Assembly: GCF_958295425.1 (NCBI RefSeq)
Contig: NC_081154.1
Location: 18,475,364 to 18,539,363 of the forward strand
Direction: 5' to 3'
Length of the DNA stretch: 64,000 bases
Source: Solea solea
Taxonomy: Eukaryota; Chordata; Actinopteri; Pleuronectiformes; Soleidae
A program made the translations under genes and the position numbers. Numbering within the stretch: position 1 is the first letter of the stretch; each line of letters opens with the position of its first letter. Shown piece after piece: positions 49,401 through 60,100 of this stretch. The notes beneath the pieces were generated by a model that saw nothing but the letters and a program-made list of their open reading frames with translations, was not told the origin of the DNA and did no database searches.

Positions 49401-50140
49401 CTTTTAAAAAAATGATGTTAGTTAGTTATAATTGCACATTTCATGTTTTTATTTGCTTTCTATCAGGAAGCAATATCGAGGTTATTTGTATTGCTGAAGC
49501 AAAAATGTTGTTTGCACAGCAAATTATTGAAAGAAAAGTGAAACGTTTGTTCTAATATTGATGTTTCTTTCAATAACTGTTATACTTGACAATTGTGTGA
49601 GAGTCGGGGGGCGGGGGGCGGGGCTAACAGGAAAAAGAGAACCACTGTTTTCAGGTAACTTTTGTGTGTCATGTTCAGGATGCAAGAGCTCGGGATAGAA
49701 AGAGACGGAGGATGCGTGTGTTTCGGTCAGCTGCTGGGCATGTGTGATCACGTCTCCCTCACACTCGGTGAGTTCCCCCTCTGCTGGGATTCCACAGGTG
49801 CAGGGATCAGTGAACGCTGTTATTGAATGAATGACTTTGTTGCTTCCTAACTCTTGGATCCTTCTCACATGATTGTGTTCAGTTATTCCTTCACCTTCAG
49901 TTTTCTTGAAGTCTTTATTCCTGTTCATGCAGTCACTTGTCCGTGTGTCTTCTCATCTCTGCAGCTAAGGAAGGTTATGCCGTGTACAAGTCGGTGCCGT
50001 ACGGCTCAGTGGAGGACACTCTGCCCTACTTGGTGCGTCGGGCTCAGGAGAATCGCACCGTGCTGCAGGGAATCCGGAAAGAGCGAGACCTTATGAGACA
50101 GGAACTGAAGAGGAGATTGAGACTGAAGAGACACACTTAA
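40490..50140 (+). CDS. prodh2: Hydroxyproline dehydrogenase (proline dehydrogenase 2)
   Basis: Mitochondrial FAD enzyme that oxidises trans-4-hydroxyproline to the pyrroline-hydroxycarboxylate, the first step of hydroxyproline breakdown. Exons 40490-40723, 43098-43288, 43799-43925, 45138-45209, 45301-45381, 45484-45627, 45784-45950, 46679-46789, 49679-49767, 49965-50140; phases close to 463 residues (human about 460). Seen: [125 protein letters not shown] then AQENR. VRGAY, ASHNE and RRAxEN are the FAD/substrate-site motifs of the PRODH barrel. PRODH2 rather than PRODH1 is shown by [12 protein letters not shown] and QENRTVLQG. Intron 6 has a GC donor. Poly(A) signal AATAAA at 50,211. Three ATGs in a row start the frame. 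Confidence 0.95.
40885..40955. repeat. Repeat tail before the minisatellite
   Basis: CAAACTTTATTGACATAGCA and CTCAAAGTGCTTCACAGGA form a fish repeat end, just upstream of the purine array. Confidence 0.45.
40985..42868. repeat. Polypurine minisatellite (GGAAGAGAAG-based), 1.9 kb
   Basis: Nearly pure A/G on the plus strand: blocks GGAAGAGAAGGGA, GGAAGAGAAGTGAAGAAGTGA and rare GTTAGGAAGAGTAGT. A recent long-range duplication is clear: landmark AATTAAAGAAGGG occurs at 41,787 and 42,404, 617 bp apart, with matching order of variants around both. It fills most of prodh2 intron 1. Minus-strand frames rich in Leu/Ser/Phe are artefacts. Confidence 0.97.
44738..45100. repeat. CTG-rich compound array with GTTTAACTG spacers
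   Basis: Runs of 3-9 CTG (CAG on the other strand) separated by GCAGGTTTAACTGCTG or GGTTTAACTGCTG, about 17 modules in 360 bp, ending about 40 bp before the prodh2 exon 4 acceptor. Confidence 0.95.
45210..45248. repeat. CACGTC hexamer repeat at a splice donor
   Basis: The donor GTACGT of prodh2 exon 4 starts GTACGTGTACGTCCACGTCC and continues for four CACGTC units. Confidence 0.85.
45742..45776. repeat. TG microsatellite before the prodh2 exon 7 acceptor
   Basis: About 17 TG units followed by TCTTTCAG and the exon at 45,784. Confidence 0.95.
46437..46464. repeat. CA microsatellite in prodh2 intron 7
   Basis: About 13 CA units ending in ACGCACGC. Confidence 0.95.
47220..47292 (+). mobile_element. 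BED-zinc-finger (ZBED/hAT transposase-like) fragment
   Basis: The frame ATG AAA CCT AAT gives [17 protein letters not shown], which matches the end of a BED finger (KPSKLxRHxxTxHP). Only this scrap is recognisable; the next element cuts it off. Confidence 0.45.
47335..47525 (+). mobile_element. SINE, second family (S2)
   Basis: tRNA-like head GTGGCGCGGCCACC and CAGTTCAAATCCTGCATC, then a pyrimidine-rich body GCATGTCATTCCCCCTCTCT and tail TGTCAATTAAAGGCAAAAGC with an A-rich end. A known percomorph-type SINE layout. In prodh2 intron 8. Confidence 0.6.
47585..49540 (+). mobile_element. L1-family LINE relic in prodh2 intron 8
   Basis: Peptides in order: [19 protein letters not shown] (endonuclease), [65 protein letters not shown] (catalytic YADD), [24 protein letters not shown] and [16 protein letters not shown]. 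Several frameshifts and stops make it inactive. Same orientation as prodh2. Confidence 0.88.
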
Positions 50141-50224
50141 TGCTCGATCATAATCCTGATGAGGATTATATGGAGAAGATGAGGCTCTAAGTGATGAAAA
50201 AAGTAGTTCAATAAAAAAAAAAAG

Positions 50225-52690
50225 ATGAGACCTGCAACAGGTGGAATACTGATTTTAATGTCTTCAACTAAGCTTAGGACAATGAAGTGTAACATTCTAC
50301 TTCTCACAAGCTGTAGAAAGCAAGACACGTTTATCATATATCATGTATATACTGACTTACCCTGCTGAGGAGCAGCAGTACATACTGTAAATAATTCAAA
50401 AAGGGGTCATTATTTCAAAATGCATCTTAAATTTATTTTTAAGACTGAAGTTACTTAAAAAGTAACAAGAGAATGTGATAGTGTTAGATGTTTAAACAGA
50501 AATACATCACCAGCAAGAAGAGAGAAAATATTTCTGCATCTTTAAATCCTGAAAAAAAAGGAAAACTGACACTTCGCTCTTTATTAAAGCATCCTTTTAA
50601 ACACAAACATTTCCAGCTCAGTAATTGCCTTGGTTCTGGTTTCTGTAGCCTCCTCTCTGGCAGCCTGACTTATTCTTTCTGATCTGTGAACATGAAAAAC
50701 TGTTGGTAACCTCCTTTCTGATCTGTAACACAAACAAACAACAAACAGTGACCAATGTGACTTAAACAAGGTGGAAGTAAACATTAGGGCTGGGTACCAA
50801 ACTATGGTTCTTTTATGGCACCGACCGTGCCTTGTGTTTCGGTCCTAAGTTTCGAGACCTTCAGAACTAAAATGAGTTTGACACCCCTGATATAGACAGT
50901 AACTGATCAAGCTTAACCTGTTAAAATCGGCTGTTGAACAGCTCAATGTTATGTTTATCTCGTCCTCACAGTGACCTCTGACCCTGATGTGAGAAGGACA
51001 AAAAGAAAATGAGTAAAGAAAAAAAAGACGAGTGCCACAGTCACAACTTTATTGTTAAAGGTTTGCTCCCCTTTTCTACAGTGTAGGTGAGTAAGCTGTT
51101 GCTATTGTTGACCAGTTAAGTCTAGGTTATCTCAGCCTAGATTATGGTTTTTGAGTAATAACAATACAACCATGGGTCAAATGCAGAGAAATAATAAAGT
51201 ATAAGATTTAGATTTGTCAGCCGAGGTAACGCCGTCAAGTTATTGCAATAACAGTGACAGGCGACCACGGATTTTCAAAATAAGACTACAAGCAAAGATG
51301 GAGAGAAAAACAAACAAATTTTGAACGAATTTTGAGTAAAATCAAGAAACTATTTGAATAAATTCAACAGGTATTTTAAAAATAAATAACAAAAAAAAAT
51401 ATATAAATAACAAAAAACACAGATGTTTTCCCTTTTCAAGCTTCTTAAATATTAATATTAAATGAAACATTTAGCTATTGTGGTAAAATGAATATCTAAG
51501 AGAATTGCAGTATTTTTTTTTATTATTTATTTATTTTTTATGTGAGAGTCAGTGAGAAAGAAAAACATGCAATAAGTTTATAACGGTTAAAAACAGGAGA
51601 ACAAGAAATAAAGAAATAAAGCTAAACTTAATTTATCAGTATATACTGTACATGTAACAGACCTATTTAGTTGTAGAATTATTTCCCTGTTATTATTACA
51701 CTTGTACTTATTAAAACTTAAATAGAATTGTTTTACCTTTTCAACGGCAAAGAAATATGAACTAAAATCTTAATATCTTAACTTCAATGTTTCATTCACC
51801 AAACTGTTACAGTGCAACCGCTCATAGTGACTCCACGTATAAAATCCCCTTCACTCACTGAGGTAAACATTAAAAACAAAAGTGTAAGATTAAAAAAAAC
51901 AAAACAAAAAAAAACCTATTTAAAAACTTGAGCTTTTATTTTGAAGATTGAAACAGGAAGTGGGGTTTCTACTCATTTTCTATGGATTTTTTGTAAAAAA
52001 AAAAAAAAAAGTATATTAAAAATTAATGAATGTGCAACAGGTAATAAAATAAAATGCGATCATTTAAAAATAATTACTTTTATTTATTTTTATGCAGCAA
52101 ACGACACAAAGATCTCGACAACAAACTGTTTACAAAGTCTCAGGATGGGGAATCATTTCATATTATAATCTGTATCAGACCTGAGCCCATGACAAAACAA
52201 TAACAGTTATTATAAATATTGTAAAATATTGGCAGAAGAGAGGAGCGTTGCATACTGTACTCATAAAAAACCCTTCTGTGTGACATCATCGATCATTAGT
52301 GCTTTATATTTATGTTAATTCCCAATACGTCAAATTAATGTGGTTAAGGCAAAAGCTAAAGAATCTCAATTATAATTTGACTAAAGATAAGGAGAATAAA
52401 TAAATACATAAATAATCTAAGACCAAACTTTTGACCCTGAGTTCAAATTTAGATTTTAGTGCTAAAATGAGTTTGTTCTGTGTTCATTTCATGATGCAAA
52501 TATGAATAATATTTAACACTGTGTGTTTATGTCGAGGCAGAGAACGCACACACACACACACACTTGATACATGCGATCGCTAACATGCTACTGAAAAAAA
52601 GTCATCAGGCCGATAAAAATACACATTTATACGCAGTCAATAATGCCAAAAAACTGTCATCAATAATCGACTCAGCCGTAAATACACGTG
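50225..52690. other. Intergenic region prodh2-rab37, no gene recognised
   Basis: AT-rich sequence with poly-A/T runs and a short CA repeat (52,546-52,562). Short open frames match no family I recognise. The rab37 3' UTR may reach into the right part. Confidence 0.5.
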
Positions 52691-52698
52691 TTTCAGAG

Positions 52699-53520
52699 AT
52701 TAAAGGTCCAGTTTGTGAGATTTGTTTTGTTAAAATGGCTTAAAAAATCGTTTGTTCTTCATAATTTACATCAGAATTGACGTGATCTCTGACTTGAATA
52801 AAAATATGGACGCAAACGTATCTCAGGTTAGCCGTCGTTAGCCGTCGTTAGCTCCATGTACGACTGATTTGCTGAGAAACAAACACAACGGAAGTGATTT
52901 TTTACTATTTGCATGAGTGGCAGCCATTTTGGAATCCTACGTAAAAGAAGAATGTGAAGTTGCTCTAATTCACAGTTAGAGTTTAAAAATTTAATTTAAG
53001 AGGGAAGTTCCTTCAACTGGAACAGCCCTTCAAGTCGGGAATTCCGACTTCCGACTACAACTGGAATGCTTGTAGGAGAGGAAGAAGAAGAGGAAAAGGA
53101 TGAGAAAGAAGAGGAAGTAGAAGAGAAGAAGAAAAAGGAAGAGGAAGAAAAGGAAGTAAGGGAAGGAGAAGAAGAGGAAGTAAGAGAGGAAGAAGTAAAC
53201 GAGGAAGTAAGGGAAGAAAAGGATAAAGAAGAATAGGAAAGGGAAGTAGAAGAAATTCAAACTCTGATTAAGAACTTTGAACCGTCGAGGGCAGCATTAC
53301 ACCTTTTAGTGAACTGAAGAAGAAGAATGGCTCCGCCCACATAAACCTGATGAATAAACCAATGAAGAAGAAGAAGAAGAAGAAGAAGGAAAAATCAGCT
53401 TTGACATCCTTTGTGGCACACGAAGGCCTCTGTAGTTCACTGAGGTTTTAGAAAAGTGAAGAGTGAACTCTGTTGTTTCACCAGCAGGTGTCACTAACCC
53501 TCACACACTGGACCTTTAAT
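52699..53520. mobile_element. MITE with TTAAAGGTCCAG ends and internal GAAG repeats
   Basis: Left ATTAAAGGTCCAGTTTGTGA, right CTCACACACTGGACCTTTAA, inverted. The interior has GGAAGTGATTTTTTACTA and CAGCCATTTTGGA typical of a common fish MITE, interrupted by a purine-rich GAAGAG tract (53,080-53,250) and (GAA)n at 53,362-53,390. The same end motif recurs alone near 180-200 and 56,882-56,896. Confidence 0.6.
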
Positions 53521-53754
53521 AAGAAGAAAACTGGACGAACAATCACACGTTCACGAGTTTCTGCAGCTGCGTCGCATCGTTTTTGTCAACATCAGAACAA
53601 CTTTTTATAAAATAAGACCAACTTTTTCATTTTAATCCTCAACACAGTGTTTGGTTCATTCTGTCGCACGATGTTTGCAGCAAAGTCGGGGAGAAACTCC
53701 GGAGAGCAGCGCCCCCTGTTGGCTTTCATCAGCAGTGTATGTTAGGGCTCGTTT

Positions 53755-56055
53755 TTAAAAGTAGCTGCAGCAGCTCGACTTCTCCTTCCGTGCTTCGATG
53801 TACTCGTGGATCTGGAACTTGGGTTCACTGGGATGTCGCACAGATCTGTGTTTTAGTTCTCTGAGGAAACAGAAGCAGATGTTCGATACTTTTAAAAATC
53901 TAATATATAACATAATAAAAACCTGTGAAAACATAAAAAACCCACTGAAATAAGGAATAAATTGTAATTTTTAAGGGGTATAAGCATCTTAAATGTGCAT
54001 AAAAAGCATGTATTTACACATTTACTTGTGTAAAAATCTACTCTGTTGTAGGGAAAATTCAAATACACACGTAAATTAGGGTTATGTCTAAATGGTTTGA
54101 GTCATTTCCTGTTTTTACCATATTATTCTGGGTTCTTCAGTTCCTTTTTTCCGGTCCCTAACTCTTGCAAAAATATGTTTATTATTATATGTTTATTATT
54201 ACACAATATTCAATCTTTGAAACAACAGTTGTATGTATAATTCAAAGGATTTGTGTTAAATTGCTTGATCTTTCAATTATTTTTTTTGGAGGCAGAAAAA
54301 GAGAAGAATTAGCGAGAAATAAATTATTTTTGAAAATATATTTTTGCAGTGCATTGTGTGTGTGTGTGTGTGTGTCATACTTAGACACAGCAGTGAAGGC
54401 CAGCTCTACATTAACTCCAGTCATCGCACTCGTCTCCATGAAAGGAACAGAATATTCCTGAAAACATGAAAACAAACAAACATTTACTAATAGAGAGTTA
54501 ACCAAAGTTAAAAGTTACACTGAAATCAGGTGATTGAATGAGTGAATGAATGAATGAATGTCATCAGCAGTGAATGAGTGACTCACTCTGGCCAGCCTCT
54601 CTCCTTCATCTCTCCTGATCGCTCTCTCACTGCTCATGTCGGCCTGACGAGAGATAAAAGTGGTAGATATTGAACAGGGACTGTAGTCGTTCCATGTATT
54701 TTATTTATAAATACCGTAACACCATAAGAGTCTCTTTAACTTAAGGAAAAATTTTAACTGATCTTTAAATGTAAGATTCTACGGAAGAGGATAAGGGTCA
54801 GATTTTTTTTTTTTTAAACAAAATAATAATAATAAAAAACTCACTATAGAGAAAACTCCTCCTTTTTTACTTTAATTTCAGAATATTGACATTTTTGAGT
54901 TCTGATTTTTTCCCTTAGAATTTCAAAAAAACCTTTCTCTTTCTCTTAGTATTAAAAAAAATCCGACTTTTTTCTTTACAATTTTGAAAATAAATCTGAA
55001 ATTTACTGACTTTTATGAATTATATGAATTTTTCTGGAATTGAATAAAAATGTATACAGAGAAAAAAAATTATTCTGACTCAAAAAAAGAATTCCTCAGA
55101 ATTCATTATTTTTTCCCCTGAAAAACAAAACAAAACAAAACACACACGGCCTCCCTCTTCTCTCCTGTTATAATAAGCAAAGAAAAAAAACACAGTTCTT
55201 TGGTATTTAGTAAACTTTCAACAGACATAATTTCCTATTTCTTCAGTTCTCCCCCTCTCTCTCTCTCACCTTGTTGCCCAGCAACATGATGACCACATCG
55301 CTCTGTGCATACTCATGGATCTCTGTTAACCAGGCCTGAAAACACAGAAACATACACTCATGTTAAATAAGAACAGAAACAAAGAGAAAGAAGTCACTGA
55401 TGTCAGACTCACTCTGATGTTGTCAAAGCTTGATTTGCTGGTGATGTCATAGAGGAGGAGCAAAGCTGTACACACAGAAACAGAACTTTGACCTTAAAGC
55501 TGTAAATATCTACAGTTTGAGTGTAACATGATGGTTTCCTGTGGTTACCGTGAGCGTCTCTGTAATACGCATGTGTCACACTTCTGAAGCGCTCCTGTCC
55601 GGCCGTATCCCAGATCTGAAACAGGAAGGAAATGTGTCCCGGTGTCACATGACTAACTTTAACTTTCTGTCACAACAGCACAAATGTTTTTGTCCATGAG
55701 AAGAGAAGCTGACCTGGAGTTTGACCTTCACGTTGTCCACGTTCACAACTTTATTCTGAAAAGCAGAAAGAAAAAGAAAAGAGAAGCTTTTCAGTCTAGA
55801 GAAAACATTGAGATCTATGTATATCTATATATCTATATCTATATCTATATCTATATCTATATATATAGATATAGATATATATATATATGTACACATATAT
55901 ATGTATAAAAACATAGGGAATATAATAGATTTTGATTCAAATGCTTTACTTCATAACCACCACACGGTGGTGTTTATTAAAAGAATAAAGGGCAACATAA
56001 TAGATACTGGATTACACATCTGATACAATCCCAAAAATCATATATTTATATTTAG

Positions 56056-56086
<31 letters not shown>

Positions 56087-56543
56087 GATATATGTATATG
56101 TGTACATATATCTATATATATATGTATATATATACATAGGGAATATAATATATTTTGATTTAACTGCACTACTTCATAACCGCCACACGGTGGCGGTTAT
56201 TAAAAGAATAAAGGACAACATATATAGATACTGGATTAGTCAGATCAAAATGTAAAATCTGATACAATCCCAAAAATCATATACAGTATTTATATTTATA
56301 TATGTATATACATATATATATACGTATACATATATATATACATATGTATAGCTAAAAAATATTATAGCTTTTAGCGTTCATTTTGGGCTTTTGGGAGAAC
56401 GTGTATATATTTATATGTACTGTATGTATATAAAAAACATATGTACATGTATATATGTTTATATACTTATACATATATATACATACTGTGTATATCTATA
56501 TACAGTATATATGTATATGTATATGTATATATATATAAAAAAA

Positions 56544-56574
<31 letters not shown>

Positions 56575-56786
56575 GGTCCAGCAGGGGGCGTGCATGTAGT
56601 CAGTCAGTAGTCATACTCCCGCTCCCCCCTGAAAACACCCTGAACTGTCCCTTTAATGCAGACACGTAAACTCACTGTGAATCCGATGCCGACTGTAGCA
56701 GAGAACGAGCCGGGGATGAACTTTCCCTGATCAAACTGCACCAGCAGAGAAGTTTTTCCCACGCCGCTGTCCCCGACCAGGATCGT

Positions 56787-56824
<38 letters not shown>

Positions 56825-57120
56825 CATTTATTTGTCATAGTAAGAATCCACTGATCAGTTTCTCCTTCTAGAAAGTTACATAGTGGACCTTTAAGAAGGC
56901 AGCGAGTGACGTGTGTGTGTGCGTCTCACCTCAGTGTGTGTGTGTGTGTTTGTGGAAGGTTTTTTTTTACTTTTCCAAGTGGGCAACAAATGACAGACAG
57001 CCCTGTGTCTGCTGCTGACTCACTGTCAATGTCGCCTTTCATTGATTTGATTGTTGTGAAGGTTATCGCTCGCTTAGTCAGTGAGTCACACTGTGACTGT
57101 GCTGCACTGCCAACCACTTT

Positions 57121-57163
<43 letters not shown>

Positions 57164-60100
57164 TTGTGTGTGTGCCTCTTGGAAACAGGAGGGCTCTTCA
57201 TGACGCAGACGCTGACACATAAGTGAATATTATAAAAGTGAGTGTGACAGTTGAGCCAGTTTCAAGGTTGACTCAGATTTCAGTTATAATAGAACTTGAC
57301 TTGAACTAAAGTCACTAAACAAACACTCGTTCTTTCTTTCTAATAATATATAAATGCTGTGTTTTTCTTGCACCAAGTATGTGATTGTATTGTAGTCACT
57401 ACCACGTATGACCACACTTGTTTCGCATAACTATAAATAAATTCTGTGTTTTAAGTGAACATTTTTAAGTGAAAAACAAGAATCTTTAACGTCCAGTGTG
57501 TGAAATTGTGTTAATTTGGCAGAAATAAGAAAGAACAGTTAAAAAGTACTACACATGCGTAGCCTAAATGCTACTTATTACCTAAATAATTCTCCTAGGT
57601 TGATTAAGTATTTTGCTATTACACCCTGGAGCAATAATTAATCAAAATAGTACAAATCAGAAATAATATGTGCACTAGCTGATGTTTATCAATTGATTTT
57701 TAGCAATTTAGAGAAGGACAGAGCTGTTACTGTACTCTCCAGTTGTGTTTAAAACATATGCTTCTATGTTTTAAACATAAGCTAACTACAAAACCAAACA
57801 AAAAAACACAAGAAGCAAAGTGTTATATCTTTCTATTCTAACTAACTATCTTACTAACCTAGCATCATTTCTAAGGCCTCTTTTAGGTCACGTTAAAAAC
57901 AGCTAATAGTTTAACCACCATTCACAGTCTTTTTTAAAATTGTTGCCGCTACAGCTAAACCAAATTTATAGGACAGAGCTGCTAATGTTAGTTTACCCTC
58001 CAGTTGCGCACAACAGCTGTTTTTAACATAACCAAACTATATTTAAACAAATTAACTAAGGCTTTAGTAATGATGCTAGGTTGGTAAAATAGTTAGCTTG
58101 GTTGGAGATGCTAACATTTACAACTGTCTTCACACTAAAAGACGAAATTAATTAAATGTTGTTATTTCTTTGGCTTTTTTTTGACCTAATCACATGCTAC
58201 AGTGCTGCTACAGCTAAACCAAATTTATTAGAGTAGGACAGAGCTAGCTAATGTTAGCTTACTCTCCAGTTGTGTTCAGAACAGTAGGAAATTGTACACA
58301 GTGTAGCATATATATGCTATTAGCTTTTTTTTTTTAACATAACCTAACTAAAATTGAGGCCTCAGAAATGATGCTAGGTTAGTGAGATAGTTAGCTAGGT
58401 TTGAGATGCTAACATTTACAACTGTCTTCACTTCATTCCAAACGATACAATAACTTAAAGTGTTAATTTTTGGTTTTGTAAAGACTTAATAATTTGCTAC
58501 AGTGGTATGCTCACATTAGCAAGTGCACAATCCACCCACTGGAGCAATAATCCCACCAATAATCCAACATATTACAAAGCAGCAGCAGCAGCAGCCACAT
58601 TAGTGTTTATAATTCTGTGACTTAATGGAATCAGTTTCCTGTTTACTGGACATTGTGTGTGTGTGTGTGTGTGTGTGTGTAGAATTACACGTGTGTACAC
58701 GTGATACAGATCAGCGTCTGTGTGTGGTGGGCGAGCCCCCCTCGGGGATGGGGGGGTTTTAGGATGACGCCGTTTCCATGGTAACTGAGGTTACAGTCAT
58801 CCTGTGTCATAAAAAACCTCCCACTGAAGCCTGAAGGCAATTAAGAGAGAAACACAGAAGATGTTTGTGTTTGTGTGTAAAAGAACAAATAACAGCAAGA
58901 TTTTAATCCACATCAGGATTTAATCCCCTCTTTAATCCACTGTATGTAACTGTTTAATCCTGGAGAATATAAAGTCACACATGGTTTGGTTTATTTCAGT
59001 TTTTTTATTCTAAAGTAATGATGACGCTGTTCATGAATCATGAATCATTTATTTACTCAAACATATGATTATATATGGAAATAAATGACGCTGGTAACTG
59101 TTTACGTAACAGTATAAGAAGAATAGGAACAAGTTTATGACATCTACTCTCAGAAATATCTGAGAGTATGCCATTTTTGGAATTTTATTGAAACATTACT
59201 CATTATTTACGCCATTTTTGTGCATTTTAATGTAAATTTTAATACATTTTTGCGACAGCATGCATCATAATTTTTTTTTGATTTTTAATCTTAATGAGTT
59301 TTAATCCTGGTTAAACCAAGTTTCAATGAACTTAAAGTAAAACTATTATAATAAAAGGGGGGTTTTAAATCATTTTGAAACAAAAAAACCCAAAAGATAA
59401 TTTATGTTAACTTTTTTTGAGTGCAAATTTTTACATATTTGGAACAAACAAAAAATGTAAATATTGTATAGACTTGTTTAGTACATGTTACATAAATATA
59501 TTATGTCATTTCCAAAGTAATATTATGTTTAATTTATTACAATTTGGTTTTATAATTATAGTTTAAATTCCTAATTTAAATACCTAATTATTATGTTTAT
59601 TTTAGGGAGTTTTTTTTTTAACCTGAAAAAGACTTAATTTCTGTGTAATAAACAAGAATCATTGACTAAGTTGTTCATGTTAATTTCACGTTACATTAAA
59701 TGGTCATTTGTGTGTCTGTATGTGTGTGTGTTTGTGTTTGTGTTTGTGTGCGTGTGTGTGTTATTGATCTGCCGTTGTTTCAGAAGCATTAACAGATCAA
59801 TAAAACCCAGGAAACCAAGGAGTTTTAAACGATGTAAAAATGCCGCAGACGTGGTTTTAGTTCAGTGTTTTTTTGTTTGTTTTTTTAACCAAAGCAACAA
59901 TCTGTATAACATTAAAAACATCTTCAGAGCTGAGGTTCATCATCGTTATTAATATTCATGGATTCATCTCTTTACCGTTTCTCAGAAACTTTATTGATCT
60001 GCGAAGCTTTGACGTCGTTAATGGGAAACGAGAGGTTTTGAGGTCAAGAAAAAACAACGAGCAAAAACGTTTGAGAAGTGAAATAACTATCTACTCCGCC

